A stretch of 64,000 nucleotides of DNA, taken from Hymenobacter sp. J193 (GTDB lineage: Bacteria > Bacteroidota > Bacteroidia > Cytophagales > Hymenobacteraceae). The notes beneath the pieces were generated by a model. That model had not been told where the DNA came from. It searched no databases and saw nothing but the letters and a program-made list of their open reading frames with translations. The stretch lies in contig NZ_JAJONE010000001.1 of NCBI RefSeq assembly GCF_024700075.1, positions 1,488,001 through 1,552,000 on the forward strand, given 5' to 3'. Shown here in pieces: positions 1 through 7,961 of the stretch (position 1 is the stretch's first letter; every line of letters begins with the position of its first letter). A program made the translations under genes and the position numbers.

Positions 1-3000
1 GCCTTTGTCGGCGGCCGATGCGCGCCTGCTGACCAAGGCTACCGTGGCAGCCACGCCGGAAATCCGGCAGGTGACGGGCACAGCCAGCCGCCAGCAGCTC
101 ACCACCATTACGCTTACGCCGCTGCGGCGCTCCGGCAGCGGCCAGCTCGAAAAGCTCGTTTCCTTCACGTATTCCTACTCGCTGGGCCGCGGTGCGCAGG
201 CCCGCGCGGCTCGTACGGCCCACGTCTACGCGGCCAACTCCGTGCTCAACCAGGGCCAGTGGTTCAAGATTGGCGTGCCGGAAAGCGGCATGTACAAGCT
301 CGATAAAGCCACGCTAAGCAAGCTGGGCCTGGACGTGCAGAGCCTCGACCCGCGCCGCCTTCAGCTCTACGGCAATGCCACCGGTCAGCTGCCCCAGCTT
401 AACAGCACACCCCGCCCCGACGACCTAGTGGAAAACGCCATCTACGTGTCGGGCAACGGTGATGGGAGTTTGGGTGATGATGAGTACGTGCTGTTTTACG
501 CCCGGGGCCCGCACACCTGGGAAGCTGGCACGGCTACGCGGCCCTTCCGCCACCTCTACCACAGCTACACTGATACTGCCTACTACTTTCTGACGGTGGG
601 CACCGCCGCCGGCCGCCGCGTGGCTCCGGCCGAAGCACCCATCGCCACGCCCACTGCCACCATCACGTCCTACCTCGACCGGCAGTTCCACGAAATCGAC
701 CTGTACAACCTGCTCAAATCGGGGCGACAGTGGCTGGGTGAGGCATTCTCAGGCGGCGACCAACAGGAATTCACCTTTTCCGGGCCCGACGTAGTAGCCG
801 GCTCCCCGGTGCGCGTTACCAGCCTCACGGCGGCAGCCTCCTCTATCAATACCTCTTTCGGCCTGACGCTTAACGGACAGACCATCGGGACGCAATTCAT
901 CAGCAGAATAGAAGGGGGCTCTTTCCCTCTAGTTGCCAATCAGGCTCTGTCGACTTTCACGACAACAGCCAGCGGGACCGAGTTGAAGGTGCGGCTGGCT
1001 TACAACTCCAGTGGCGACATCACGGCCAAGGGCTACCTCGACTACCTGGAAGTGGTGGCTGAACGTCAGCTCCGGCTGGATGGGGCCGTGCGCGAGTTCC
1101 GCTCCCGCACCAATGTAGCCCCGGGCGCCGTCAGTGAGTTTGTGCTGGAAAACGCCGCCGATGCTACCGTGTGGGACGTAACCAACCCGCGCCGGCCCGC
1201 CCAGCGCCAGCTCACGAATGGCCGCTTCCCGGCTCCTTCCGATTCAGTGCGCGAGTACGTGGCCTTCCGGGGCAGCGCGTTTCCCGCGCCGCGTCTGTTT
1301 GGGAAAGTAGGCAACCAGAACCTGCACGCCCTTAGCCAGGGAAACCAGCTGGATCTGGTTATCGTGACGCATCCGCTGTTTCTGGCCGAGGCCGAGCGCC
1401 TGGCCCAGCACCGCCGCACCCATGACAAGCTCCAGGCCCAGGTAGTGACGACCACGCAGGTCTACAACGAGTTCAGCTCCGGGGGGCAGGACATTTCGGC
1501 TATCCGCGACTTTATGAAGATGGTGTATGAGGCCGACCAGCGCACTAGCAGCACGTCCAAGCTGATGCTCCTGCTGTTCGGCGACGCCTCGTACGACTAC
1601 AAAGCCGACCCAACCAATGACGTCGAGTTTGAGCCTGGCTACTGGAAAAGCCGGCAGGTGAAGGACGCAGCCAATCAGAACTACGTGCCGGTGTACGAGT
1701 CGTACGAGTCGTTTAACCCCATCAACAGCTCAGCGCTGGTATCCTTTTCCTCCGATGATTATTTCGGGCTGCTGGACGATAACGAAGGCGAATGGGCGGA
1801 AGGCTCCGGTGGCAATTTTGAGCTGATGGACATTGGCGTGGGCCGCCTGCCGGTGCGGGCGCCCCAGGACCAGCCCCGCTCCACGTCCCAGGCCCGCTTG
1901 GTGGTGGATAAGCTTATTGCCTACGACCAGACTTCCGCATACGGCAAATGGCGCAACCGGCTCACCTTAGTCAGCGACGACGGGGATAACAACCTGCATA
2001 CGCTCTATTCGGCCGAACTGCTGGCTGATATGATTCAAAGCACTGAGCCGGCCTACAATATCCATAAGGTATACTTGGATATGTACCCGCAGCAAGCCGT
2101 AGCGGGTGGCCAACGCTCCCCGGCGGCCGAAACGGCCATCGACCAGAGCATTGAGCAAGGCTCCCTGATTGTAAACTACTCGGGGCATGGCGGGCCGTTG
2201 GCCTGGGCCGATGAGCAGATCTTCACGAAAAGCTCCATCGAAAAGCTCCAGAACACCAACCGGCTCACGTTTCTGCTCACCGCTACCTGCGACTTCAGTA
2301 TCTATGACGACCCCAGCATCGTCTCGGCGGGCGAAGTGGCGCTGACGGATGTTGCCGCCGGCGCTATTGCCTTGCTGACGACCACCCGCGTGGTGTACCA
2401 GCACAACAACCAGTTTCTGAGCAGCAGCTTCTACCAGGCTGCCTTTCCGCAGGCAGGCCAGCCATTGCCCCGCCTGGGCGACGTCGTTTCTCAAACGAAA
2501 AACGCCAGCGTCAGCGGCTCCTACAACCGCAACTTTGCTCTGCTCGGCGACCCTTCCATGCGGCTGGCTTACCCGGAATACGAAACCACGATCCGGCAAA
2601 TCAACCAGAAAGCCGTTTCCCAGGGAACCACCCCGGCCGATACGCTGAAAGCTATGGCCACTGTGGAGCTGGCCGGCGACGTGTCGGACCGCAGCAGCCA
2701 GCTGGCCGCCGACTTCAATGGCACGGTGCAGATTACGGTGTTTGACAAGCCCACGCCCTTCACCATGCTCGGCAACGACAGCAGTGACGGGCAGCAGACG
2801 GTAGAAGTGCAGGAAAGCGTGCTATACGATGGACAGGCCACGGTGCGCAATGGCAAGTTCATTACGTCCTTCGTGATTCCGCGCGACATCAACTACAAGG
2901 TAGATGCCGGCAAAATCAGCCTTTATGCCTCGTCGGCCAGCCTGGGGCGGGATGCACACGGAGCCAACCGGGAAATCCTGATCGGGGGCGTCAATGGTGA

Positions 3001-3676
3001 AGCCCGGCGCGACACGATTCCGCCCACCATTCAGCTGTTCATGGATAATGAGTCGTTCGTGTTTGGCGGCCTCACCAGCCCTACCACTACGCTGCTGGCC
3101 GTGCTGCGCGACAGCAGCGGCATCAACACGGCCGGCTCGGGCATCGGTCACGAAATCACAGCCATTGTGGACAATGCCCCTACGCAGGTACTGGTGCTGA
3201 ATGAGTACTACACCGCCGACGTAGACAACTTTCGGAGCGGACGGGTGCGCTACCTGTTCAAGAACCTCGCGCCCGGCCCGCACGTACTGCGCCTCAAAGC
3301 CTGGGACACGTTCAACAACTCGTCGGAGCAGGAGCTGGAGTTTGTGGTGGTGCGTAATGAGAAGCTGGCACTGGACCATTTGCTGAACTACCCCAATCCG
3401 TTTGCCGCCTCCACTACGTTTCACTTCGACCACAACCGCACGGGTGAGGAGCTGGACGTACAGGTGCAGATTTTCACCGTTACCGGCAAGCTTATCCGCA
3501 CCCTGTCCGAAAACCTGGTCAGCAGCAAGTCGCACGTAGGCTCCCTGAGCTGGGACGGCCGCGACGAATTTAATGACCAGGTAGCCCGCGGCGTGTATCT
3601 GTATCGGGTGCACGTTCGTTCTCCGCGCGACGGCTCGCAGGTCAGCAAGTTCGAGAAGCTTGTACTGCTGCGCTAA
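1..3676 (+). CDS. porU: Type IX secretion sortase PorU (5' end cut by window edge)
   Basis: Reading frame open to the left edge; about 1,223 residues are visible. It is a gingipain-like (peptidase C25) protein. PorU is the cell-surface sortase that removes the C-terminal signal of type IX cargo and attaches the cargo to the envelope. A catalytic His lies in a SGHGG motif (visible residue about 728) and the nucleophile Cys in TATCDF (about 762), the expected C25 dyad. The final 90 residues form an Ig-like C-terminal domain of T9SS type (NYPNPF...RGVYLYRV...KLVLLR). porV follows within 50 bp on the same strand, the arrangement known from Porphyromonas and Flavobacterium, and the two products act together in the attachment complex. 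The true start is outside the window, so signal peptide and full length cannot be judged. Confidence 0.93.
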   Translation, partial: PLSAADARLLTKATVAATPEIRQVTGTASRQQLTTITLTPLRRSGSGQLEKLVSFTYSYSLGRGAQARAARTAHVYAANSVLNQGQWFKIGVPESGMYKLDKATLSKLGLDVQSLDPRRLQLYGNATGQLPQLNSTPRPDDLVENAIYVSGNGDGSLGDDEYVLFYARGPHTWEAGTATRPFRHLYHSYTDTAYYFLTVGTAAGRRVAPAEAPIATPTATITSYLDRQFHEIDLYNLLKSGRQWLGEAFSGGDQQEFTFSGPDVVAGSPVRVTSLTAAASSINTSFGLTLNGQTIGTQFISRIEGGSFPLVANQALSTFTTTASGTELKVRLAYNSSGDITAKGYLDYLEVVAERQLRLDGAVREFRSRTNVAPGAVSEFVLENAADATVWDVTNPRRPAQRQLTNGRFPAPSDSVREYVAFRGSAFPAPRLFGKVGNQNLHALSQGNQLDLVIVTHPLFLAEAERLAQHRRTHDKLQAQVVTTTQVYNEFSSGGQDISAIRDFMKMVYEADQRTSSTSKLMLLLFGDASYDYKADPTNDVEFEPGYWKSRQVKDAANQNYVPVYESYESFNPINSSALVSFSSDDYFGLLDDNEGEWAEGSGGNFELMDIGVGRLPVRAPQDQPRSTSQARLVVDKLIAYDQTSAYGKWRNRLTLVSDDGDNNLHTLYSAELLADMIQSTEPAYNIHKVYLDMYPQQAVAGGQRSPAAETAIDQSIEQGSLIVNYSGHGGPLAWADEQIFTKSSIEKLQNTNRLTFLLTATCDFSIYDDPSIVSAGEVALTDVAAGAIALLTTTRVVYQHNNQFLSSSFYQAAFPQAGQPLPRLGDVVSQTKNASVSGSYNRNFALLGDPSMRLAYPEYETTIRQINQKAVSQGTTPADTLKAMATVELAGDVSDRSSQLAADFNGTVQITVFDKPTPFTMLGNDSSDGQQTVEVQESVLYDGQATVRNGKFITSFVIPRDINYKVDAGKISLYASSASLGRDAHGANREILIGGVNGEARRDTIPPTIQLFMDNESFVFGGLTSPTTTLLAVLRDSSGINTAGSGIGHEITAIVDNAPTQVLVLNEYYTADVDNFRSGRVRYLFKNLAPGPHVLRLKAWDTFNNSSEQELEFVVVRNEKLALDHLLNYPNPFAASTTFHFDHNRTGEELDVQVQIFTVTGKLIRTLSENLVSSKSHVGSLSWDGRDEFNDQVARGVYLYRVHVRSPRDGSQVSKFEKLVLLR

Positions 3677-3721
3677 CCCCTTTCTTTGCCCTTCCCTATC
3701 ACCACCATTTCACCCCTCAGT

Positions 3722-4930
3722 ATGTTATCGAAGTTGACTGTACGGCTAAGCGTTGCGGCCGGGCTTTTCACTCTCTCTACGGGCGCTCTGGCCCAGCAGC
3801 GGGATGACCACGCTATTACGACGGCCGTGCCGGTGCTCACCCTCAGCCCCGACTCCCGCTCCGCTGCCCTGGGAGAGGCCGGCGTCGCCATTTCGCCCGA
3901 TGCCAATTCGATGTACTACAACGCCGGTAAACTAGGCTTTATGCCCAATGCCACGGGCGCCTCGCTTTCGTACGCGCCCTGGCTGCGCCAGGTGACGGAC
4001 GATATGGGCCTGGGCTACCTCTCGGGCTACCACAAGGTGGGCCAGCGCTCCGCCTTCGGGGTGTCGCTCATGTATTTCGACCTGGGTGAAATCAACTTCC
4101 GCGACATCAATAACGCCGACAACGGTACGTACAACCCCAAGGAATACTCGCTGAGCGTATCGTATGGGCAGCGGCTGAGCGAAAACCTGGGCGTAGGCGT
4201 AGCCGCCCGCTACATTCGCTCCAACCTCACCGGCGGGCAGGGTGATACCCGCCCTGGCAACGCCGCCGCCGTTGATCTGGGTTTGTACTATACCAAAGAC
4301 CTGACCATCGGAGCCCAGGACTACAACCTGGCGCTGGGCGCGGCTATTTCCAACATCGGCAACAAAATCACCTACACCAACCCCGAGCAGGGCAACTTTT
4401 TGCCCGCCAACCTGAAGCTGGGTACGGCCATTACGAAAGAGCTGGACGCCTACAACAAGCTCACGCTCACGGTGGATGCCAACAAGCTGCTGGTGCCCAG
4501 CCCCTACTATGTAACGGGCGACACCACCGGCCGGGGCCGCCAGGTGCTGGAAGAAATAGACGCGGAAAACCGCTCCCGCGCCGGCAAAGGACTGGTCAGC
4601 TCTATTTTCAGTTCGTTTGGTGATGCTCCCGGCGGCTTCAAGGAAGAGCTACAGGAAATCAACATTTCTGCGGGCCTGGAATATTGGTACAATGATTTGC
4701 TGTCGGCCCGCGTAGGGTATTTCTATGAGCACCCACAGAAGGGGGCGCGTCAGTATCTGAGCTTCGGGGCCGGCCTGCGCTACCAGGTGTTTGGGGTAGA
4801 CGCCGCTTATCTGGTTCCGAACAACAAAAACAACCCGCTTTCCCAAACCTTGCGGGTATCGTTGCACTTTAACTTTGCCGGGGCCGCCGATGCCGCCTCA
4901 CCGGCCGGCGACCCGGCTCCCACGAACTAA
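3722..4930 (+). CDS. porV: Type IX secretion outer-membrane protein PorV (LptO)
   Basis: 402 residues from ATG 3722. I chose this start because the following 25 residues make a good signal peptide ending ALAQ; the frame could be extended upstream only with a TTG. PorV is a FadL-like beta-barrel that carries type IX cargo from the translocon to PorU. Typical family features are visible: the early segment with SRSAALGEAGVAISPDANS and a strand-rich body ending in an aromatic-rich strand (LHFNFAG). The last 15 residues are a Pro/Ala-rich tail. It lies 45 bp after porU and is presumably co-transcribed with it and with the M16-like gene that starts 5 bp after its stop. Confidence 0.93.
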   Translation: MLSKLTVRLSVAAGLFTLSTGALAQQRDDHAITTAVPVLTLSPDSRSAALGEAGVAISPDANSMYYNAGKLGFMPNATGASLSYAPWLRQVTDDMGLGYLSGYHKVGQRSAFGVSLMYFDLGEINFRDINNADNGTYNPKEYSLSVSYGQRLSENLGVGVAARYIRSNLTGGQGDTRPGNAAAVDLGLYYTKDLTIGAQDYNLALGAAISNIGNKITYTNPEQGNFLPANLKLGTAITKELDAYNKLTLTVDANKLLVPSPYYVTGDTTGRGRQVLEEIDAENRSRAGKGLVSSIFSSFGDAPGGFKEELQEINISAGLEYWYNDLLSARVGYFYEHPQKGARQYLSFGAGLRYQVFGVDAAYLVPNNKNNPLSQTLRVSLHFNFAGAADAASPAGDPAPTN

Positions 4931-4935
4931 CATTC

Positions 4936-6222
4936 ATGCTCAATCGTCTTATTGCTCCTCCCGTTCAGCCGCTGGCCAGCATCACGCTGCCCGCGGCTGA
5001 CGTGCTTTCACTGCCTAATGGCAGCCGCCTGCATATCCTGCGCAACGCGGCCCAGCCCGTAATCCGTCTGCAGGTGGTATTCCGGGCCGGCAAGTGGTAC
5101 GATACCACGCCGGGCGCTTCGGTGCTCACGGCCCGTATGCTGCTGGAAGGCACCCGCACCCGCACCGCCCGCCAGATTGCCGATGAAGTTGCCTTTTTCG
5201 GTGCCTCCCTGGAATGCGAGCAGGGCTTCGACCGCGCTACGCTCACGCTCTACTGCCTGGCACGCCACCTCGGCCAGCTGCTGCCGGTTGTGGCTGATGT
5301 ACTTACGGAACCCACTTTCCCCGAAACCGAGCTGGCGCAGCTTAAGGCCCGCACCATCCAGAACGTGCGCATCGAGCGGCAAAAAACCAGCTATCTGGCA
5401 GCCGAGCGGTTTTCGCGCAACCTGTTTGGGGCCGATACGCCCTACGGGGTAGTATTTCAGGAAGACACATTTCAGGCTATTCCCCGGGAAACGCTCCAGG
5501 CTTTCTTTCAGCAGGCGTATTCATTTGCTGATGCTGAAATCTTTCTTTGCGGCGACGTGGGCCCGGCGCAGCAGCAAGCCGTTCAGGCCGCTTTAGGCAG
5601 CATCGGCAGCGCCAGTGCCCCGGTCAATGAAGCCCACACGCAGGCCGACAGTTCTGGCCTGCCCCTGGCGGCCGACTACGTTACGGTGCCGGAGAGTATC
5701 CAGTCCTCCATCCGGATTGGCCGGCTGTGGCCCTCCCCTGCCCACTCCGACACGCATCGGCTGCAGGTGCTGGTAAAGGTATTAGGTGGCTATTTTGGCT
5801 CCCGTCTGATGAAGAACATCCGCGAAGACAAGGGCTTCACCTACGGCATCTACGCCAGCGTTACGCCCCGGGAGCATGCCACCAGCTTCGTCATTGGCAC
5901 CGACGTCAACGCCGCCAGTACCGCGGCCGCCATTCAGGAAATTCGCCATGAGCTACAGCTGCTGCAGGACGAGGCTATTCCCGCTGAAGAGCTGCAAACC
6001 GTCAAAAACTACATGGCCGGCAAGTTTGCCAATGAGCTGAGCACCGTGTTTGAGCAGTGCGACAAGTATAAGAGCATCGTATTCCTGGGCCTGCCCGCCA
6101 GCTACTACACCGACTTCGTGCAACAAATCCAGCGCGTAACGGCCCCTGAGCTGCAGCAGCTGGCTCAGCAGTATCTCCAGGCCGATACGATGCTGGAAGT
6201 CGTGGCCGGCCCCAAGAAGTAG
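4936..6222 (+). CDS. M16 (insulinase) family protein without the HxxEH site
   Basis: 428 residues with the two-lobed M16 fold: N-terminal lobe beginning with the LPNGSRLHIL strand, and the C-terminal lobe with RLMKNIREDKGFTYGIYAS, which matches the M16 R/Y substrate-binding motif. Where active members carry HFLEH followed by a distal Glu, this protein reads LTARMLLEGT, so the zinc-binding and catalytic residues are absent. In many bacteria such inactive subunits pair with an active M16 subunit, as in the mitochondrial MPP alpha/beta pair (family knowledge). No active partner is encoded in the window. No signal peptide is evident, suggesting a cytoplasmic location. It starts 5 bp after porV and may share its transcript; a link to type IX secretion is only positional. 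Confidence 0.85.
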   Translation: MLNRLIAPPVQPLASITLPAADVLSLPNGSRLHILRNAAQPVIRLQVVFRAGKWYDTTPGASVLTARMLLEGTRTRTARQIADEVAFFGASLECEQGFDRATLTLYCLARHLGQLLPVVADVLTEPTFPETELAQLKARTIQNVRIERQKTSYLAAERFSRNLFGADTPYGVVFQEDTFQAIPRETLQAFFQQAYSFADAEIFLCGDVGPAQQQAVQAALGSIGSASAPVNEAHTQADSSGLPLAADYVTVPESIQSSIRIGRLWPSPAHSDTHRLQVLVKVLGGYFGSRLMKNIREDKGFTYGIYASVTPREHATSFVIGTDVNAASTAAAIQEIRHELQLLQDEAIPAEELQTVKNYMAGKFANELSTVFEQCDKYKSIVFLGLPASYYTDFVQQIQRVTAPELQQLAQQYLQADTMLEVVAGPKK

Positions 6223-6293
6223 CTCAAGGAGGCAAGAAGCAACCGCAGGCGCACAGCGTCCAGGGCTTTGCGGACGCAGTAGCTGGAAGCTGA

Positions 6294-7397
6294 TTAGCGC
6301 GCCACCAGCTCCACCCGCCGGTTGCGGGGGCGCTGCCGTGGGTCACCGTTATCGGCTACGGGCCGGGTACCGCCGTAGCCGACGGCCGTGAGGCGCAGCG
6401 AGTCTACGCCGTGCTGGACGAGGTAGCGGCGCACAATCTGGGCCCGCTGCTCGGAAAGCTGCTGGTTGAGGTTTGCGTCGCCCACGTTATCGGTGTGGCC
6501 GGCTATTTCGAAGCGGGCCGCTGCTTCCGTCCGGAGCAGCCGCACCAGTCGGTTCAGCTCGGGCTGTGAGGTGGGCAGCAACCGGGCGCGGCCCTGTTCG
6601 AAATACAGGTTTTTCAGCTCCACCACAGCGCCCTTCGCCAGATTGGCAAGGCTGGGCAATGAGTCGGGCGTTGCGGCCGGAGCCACTGTTGGTGCCGAAA
6701 CAACCGCCTGAGCTGGCCGGGCGGCGGGCACGGCAGCTACGGCGGGGCGGGTGGCCGGCCGGGCAGCGGGCGTGGGCCGGCGGCGGGGCGTCGTTGGGGC
6801 CGCCACGGGCGCGGGCGTTGGCTTAGGAGCGGCAGCTACCACGGGCACCGGCCGGGGCTGCGCTACCGGAATAGGGCGGGCTGAGCCGGGCAGAGCCGTA
6901 AACAGCACCTTGCTGCTCACTGTTTCGAAGCCGCCCAGCTCCTCCGTACGCCGCCATTGCAGCAGCGCCCGACTCTCTATTCCGTTCTGAAAGTACTCGA
7001 TGCGCACCGGATAGTACCGGCCGGCCTGAAGCCTAATGCGCACGGTGGCATTGAGGTGGTCCTGGTCGCGCCAGGCATCAATTAGCCGCTTCCCGCCCAG
7101 CCAGAACCGGAAACCGTCGTCCATCACCGTTGAAAACTCATACTCTCCCGTGACCGGTGCCAGCAGCCAGCCCTGCCACCGCACCGAAAACTCCTCCGTG
7201 GGCATATCCGGCCTGGGCGGGATGTGTTCCCAGTCGAAATCAATCTGACGGTCGGTACGGGTAAAGACTTTTTCCTCGAAGTTCATCCCTCGGTAATACG
7301 TGCCTTTCAGCCCCGTGCCCACGGGTAGCGCGGATGTTTGCGCCAGTAGCGGCGCGGCGCTCAACAACAATATCAGCCAGGTGAATAAGTGCTTCAT
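6294..7397 (-). CDS. PA14-OmpA envelope protein
   Basis: 367 residues from the ATG at 7397, followed directly by a signal peptide (MKHLFTWLILLLSAAPLLAQ); an upstream in-frame alternative would precede this with unrelated sequence. Residues about 25-150 are a PA14-like carbohydrate-binding beta-sandwich (GLKGTYYRGMNFEE, DDGFRFWLGGKRLID, YPVRIEYFQNG). About 80 Pro/Ala/Arg-rich residues form a flexible linker. The last ~110 residues are an OmpA-type peptidoglycan-binding domain (FEIAGHTDNVGD...LSEQRAQIVRRYL). The likely role is to anchor a glycan-binding head to the cell wall in the periplasm. Convergent with the M16-like gene; monocistronic. Confidence 0.85.
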   Translation of the reverse strand: MKHLFTWLILLLSAAPLLAQTSALPVGTGLKGTYYRGMNFEEKVFTRTDRQIDFDWEHIPPRPDMPTEEFSVRWQGWLLAPVTGEYEFSTVMDDGFRFWLGGKRLIDAWRDQDHLNATVRIRLQAGRYYPVRIEYFQNGIESRALLQWRRTEELGGFETVSSKVLFTALPGSARPIPVAQPRPVPVVAAAPKPTPAPVAAPTTPRRRPTPAARPATRPAVAAVPAARPAQAVVSAPTVAPAATPDSLPSLANLAKGAVVELKNLYFEQGRARLLPTSQPELNRLVRLLRTEAAARFEIAGHTDNVGDANLNQQLSEQRAQIVRRYLVQHGVDSLRLTAVGYGGTRPVADNGDPRQRPRNRRVELVAR

Positions 7398-7551
7398 CGG
7401 AAGAAAGAATAAGATAGTGACGTTGGCAGCCCCAGGCAAAGAAACGCTCCTACGGTTGTAGTTCGTATAGACCGCCCGACAAACCAATACCGTTGCCTGG
7501 TCGTAAAGTAGAGTGTGCGGTAATTTTCATTCAACTCCGCGCACCGCAGCT

Positions 7552-7677
7552 ATGGCTACCAAGAAAACTCCTTCTACTTCGGCTAAAAAAACGGATCCGT
7601 GCTGGAAAGGCTACGAGCAGGCTGGCACCAAGCAGAAAGACGGCAAAACTGTCCCAAACTGCATCAAAAAAGACTAG
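7552..7677 (+). CDS. 41-residue protein with DPCWKGYE / GKTVPNC motif
   Basis: An ATG-to-TAG frame of 41 codons. The first third is Lys/Ser/Thr-rich and basic; the remainder carries DPCWKGYEQAG and GKTVPNC, a recognisable Cys-Cys motif that recurs in very small proteins and at the C termini of larger, often phage-related proteins (recollection, not searched). The stop is followed 30 bp later by a strong terminator hairpin, which supports a real short transcription unit between the PA14-OmpA gene (divergent) and the SAM riboswitch. Function unknown; the two cysteines could bind metal or form a disulfide. Confidence 0.7.
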   Translation: MATKKTPSTSAKKTDPCWKGYEQAGTKQKDGKTVPNCIKKD

Positions 7678-7706
7678 CTCTTGTCAGACGCAGCTTCTCT
7701 GCTTTA

Positions 7707-7746
7707 AACAACCCCGGCCTTCTCACTGGCCGGGGTTGTTGTTTTT
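7707..7746 (+). terminator. Rho-independent terminator after the 41-codon gene
   Basis: A perfect 13-bp stem (AACAACCCCGGCC with GGCCGGGGTTGTT), 8-nt loop, followed by GTTTTT. It insulates the small gene from the SAM riboswitch unit. Confidence 0.9.
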
Positions 7747-7768
7747 AGTTCGTTCCGCCGTATCTTCG
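7739..7768 (+). promoter_or_regulatory. Candidate promoter of the metH transcript
   Basis: TTG at 7739-7741, a 19-bp spacer, and TATCTTCG at 7761-7768 (one mismatch to the Bacteroidota -7 box TAnnTTTG). Transcription would begin a few bases before the first pairing element of the SAM riboswitch at 7778, which is where it should be. Confidence 0.55.
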
Positions 7769-7777
7769 CCTCTGTTA

Positions 7778-7887
7778 CTTATCCAGAAAGACCGAGGGAT
7801 TGGGCCCGACGACGTCTTAGCAACCTGAAATAAAACAAGGTGCTAACTCCCGTTTCAGGGCATTTAGGTGCGCTGGAAGAAGATAAG
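7778..7887 (+). promoter_or_regulatory. SAM-I (S-box) riboswitch
   Basis: The segment opens with CTTATC and closes with GATAAG (P1). Between them are the conserved S-box blocks AGACCGAGGGATTGGGCCCGA, TAGCAACCTG and AGGTGCTAACTCC in the right order and spacing, with an extra AT-rich P3/P4 loop region. It precedes metH by about 75 bp. By family knowledge SAM binding represses the downstream genes. In Bacteroidota this may act by termination or on translation; I see no clear terminator between the aptamer and the ATG, so a translational or long-range mechanism is an inference. Confidence 0.93.
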
Positions 7888-7961
7888 TACAGGACTCGCG
7901 CCCCCACGCGGCTCTTTCTGGATAGGCACTTTTTGCTGCCGATTTTCTGAGAAGAGCCGAT

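Noticed and set aside
7493..7828. 111-codon frame over the 41-codon gene and riboswitch
   Set aside because: It runs through the terminator and the SAM riboswitch; the 41-codon ATG frame in another phase has a recognisable motif.
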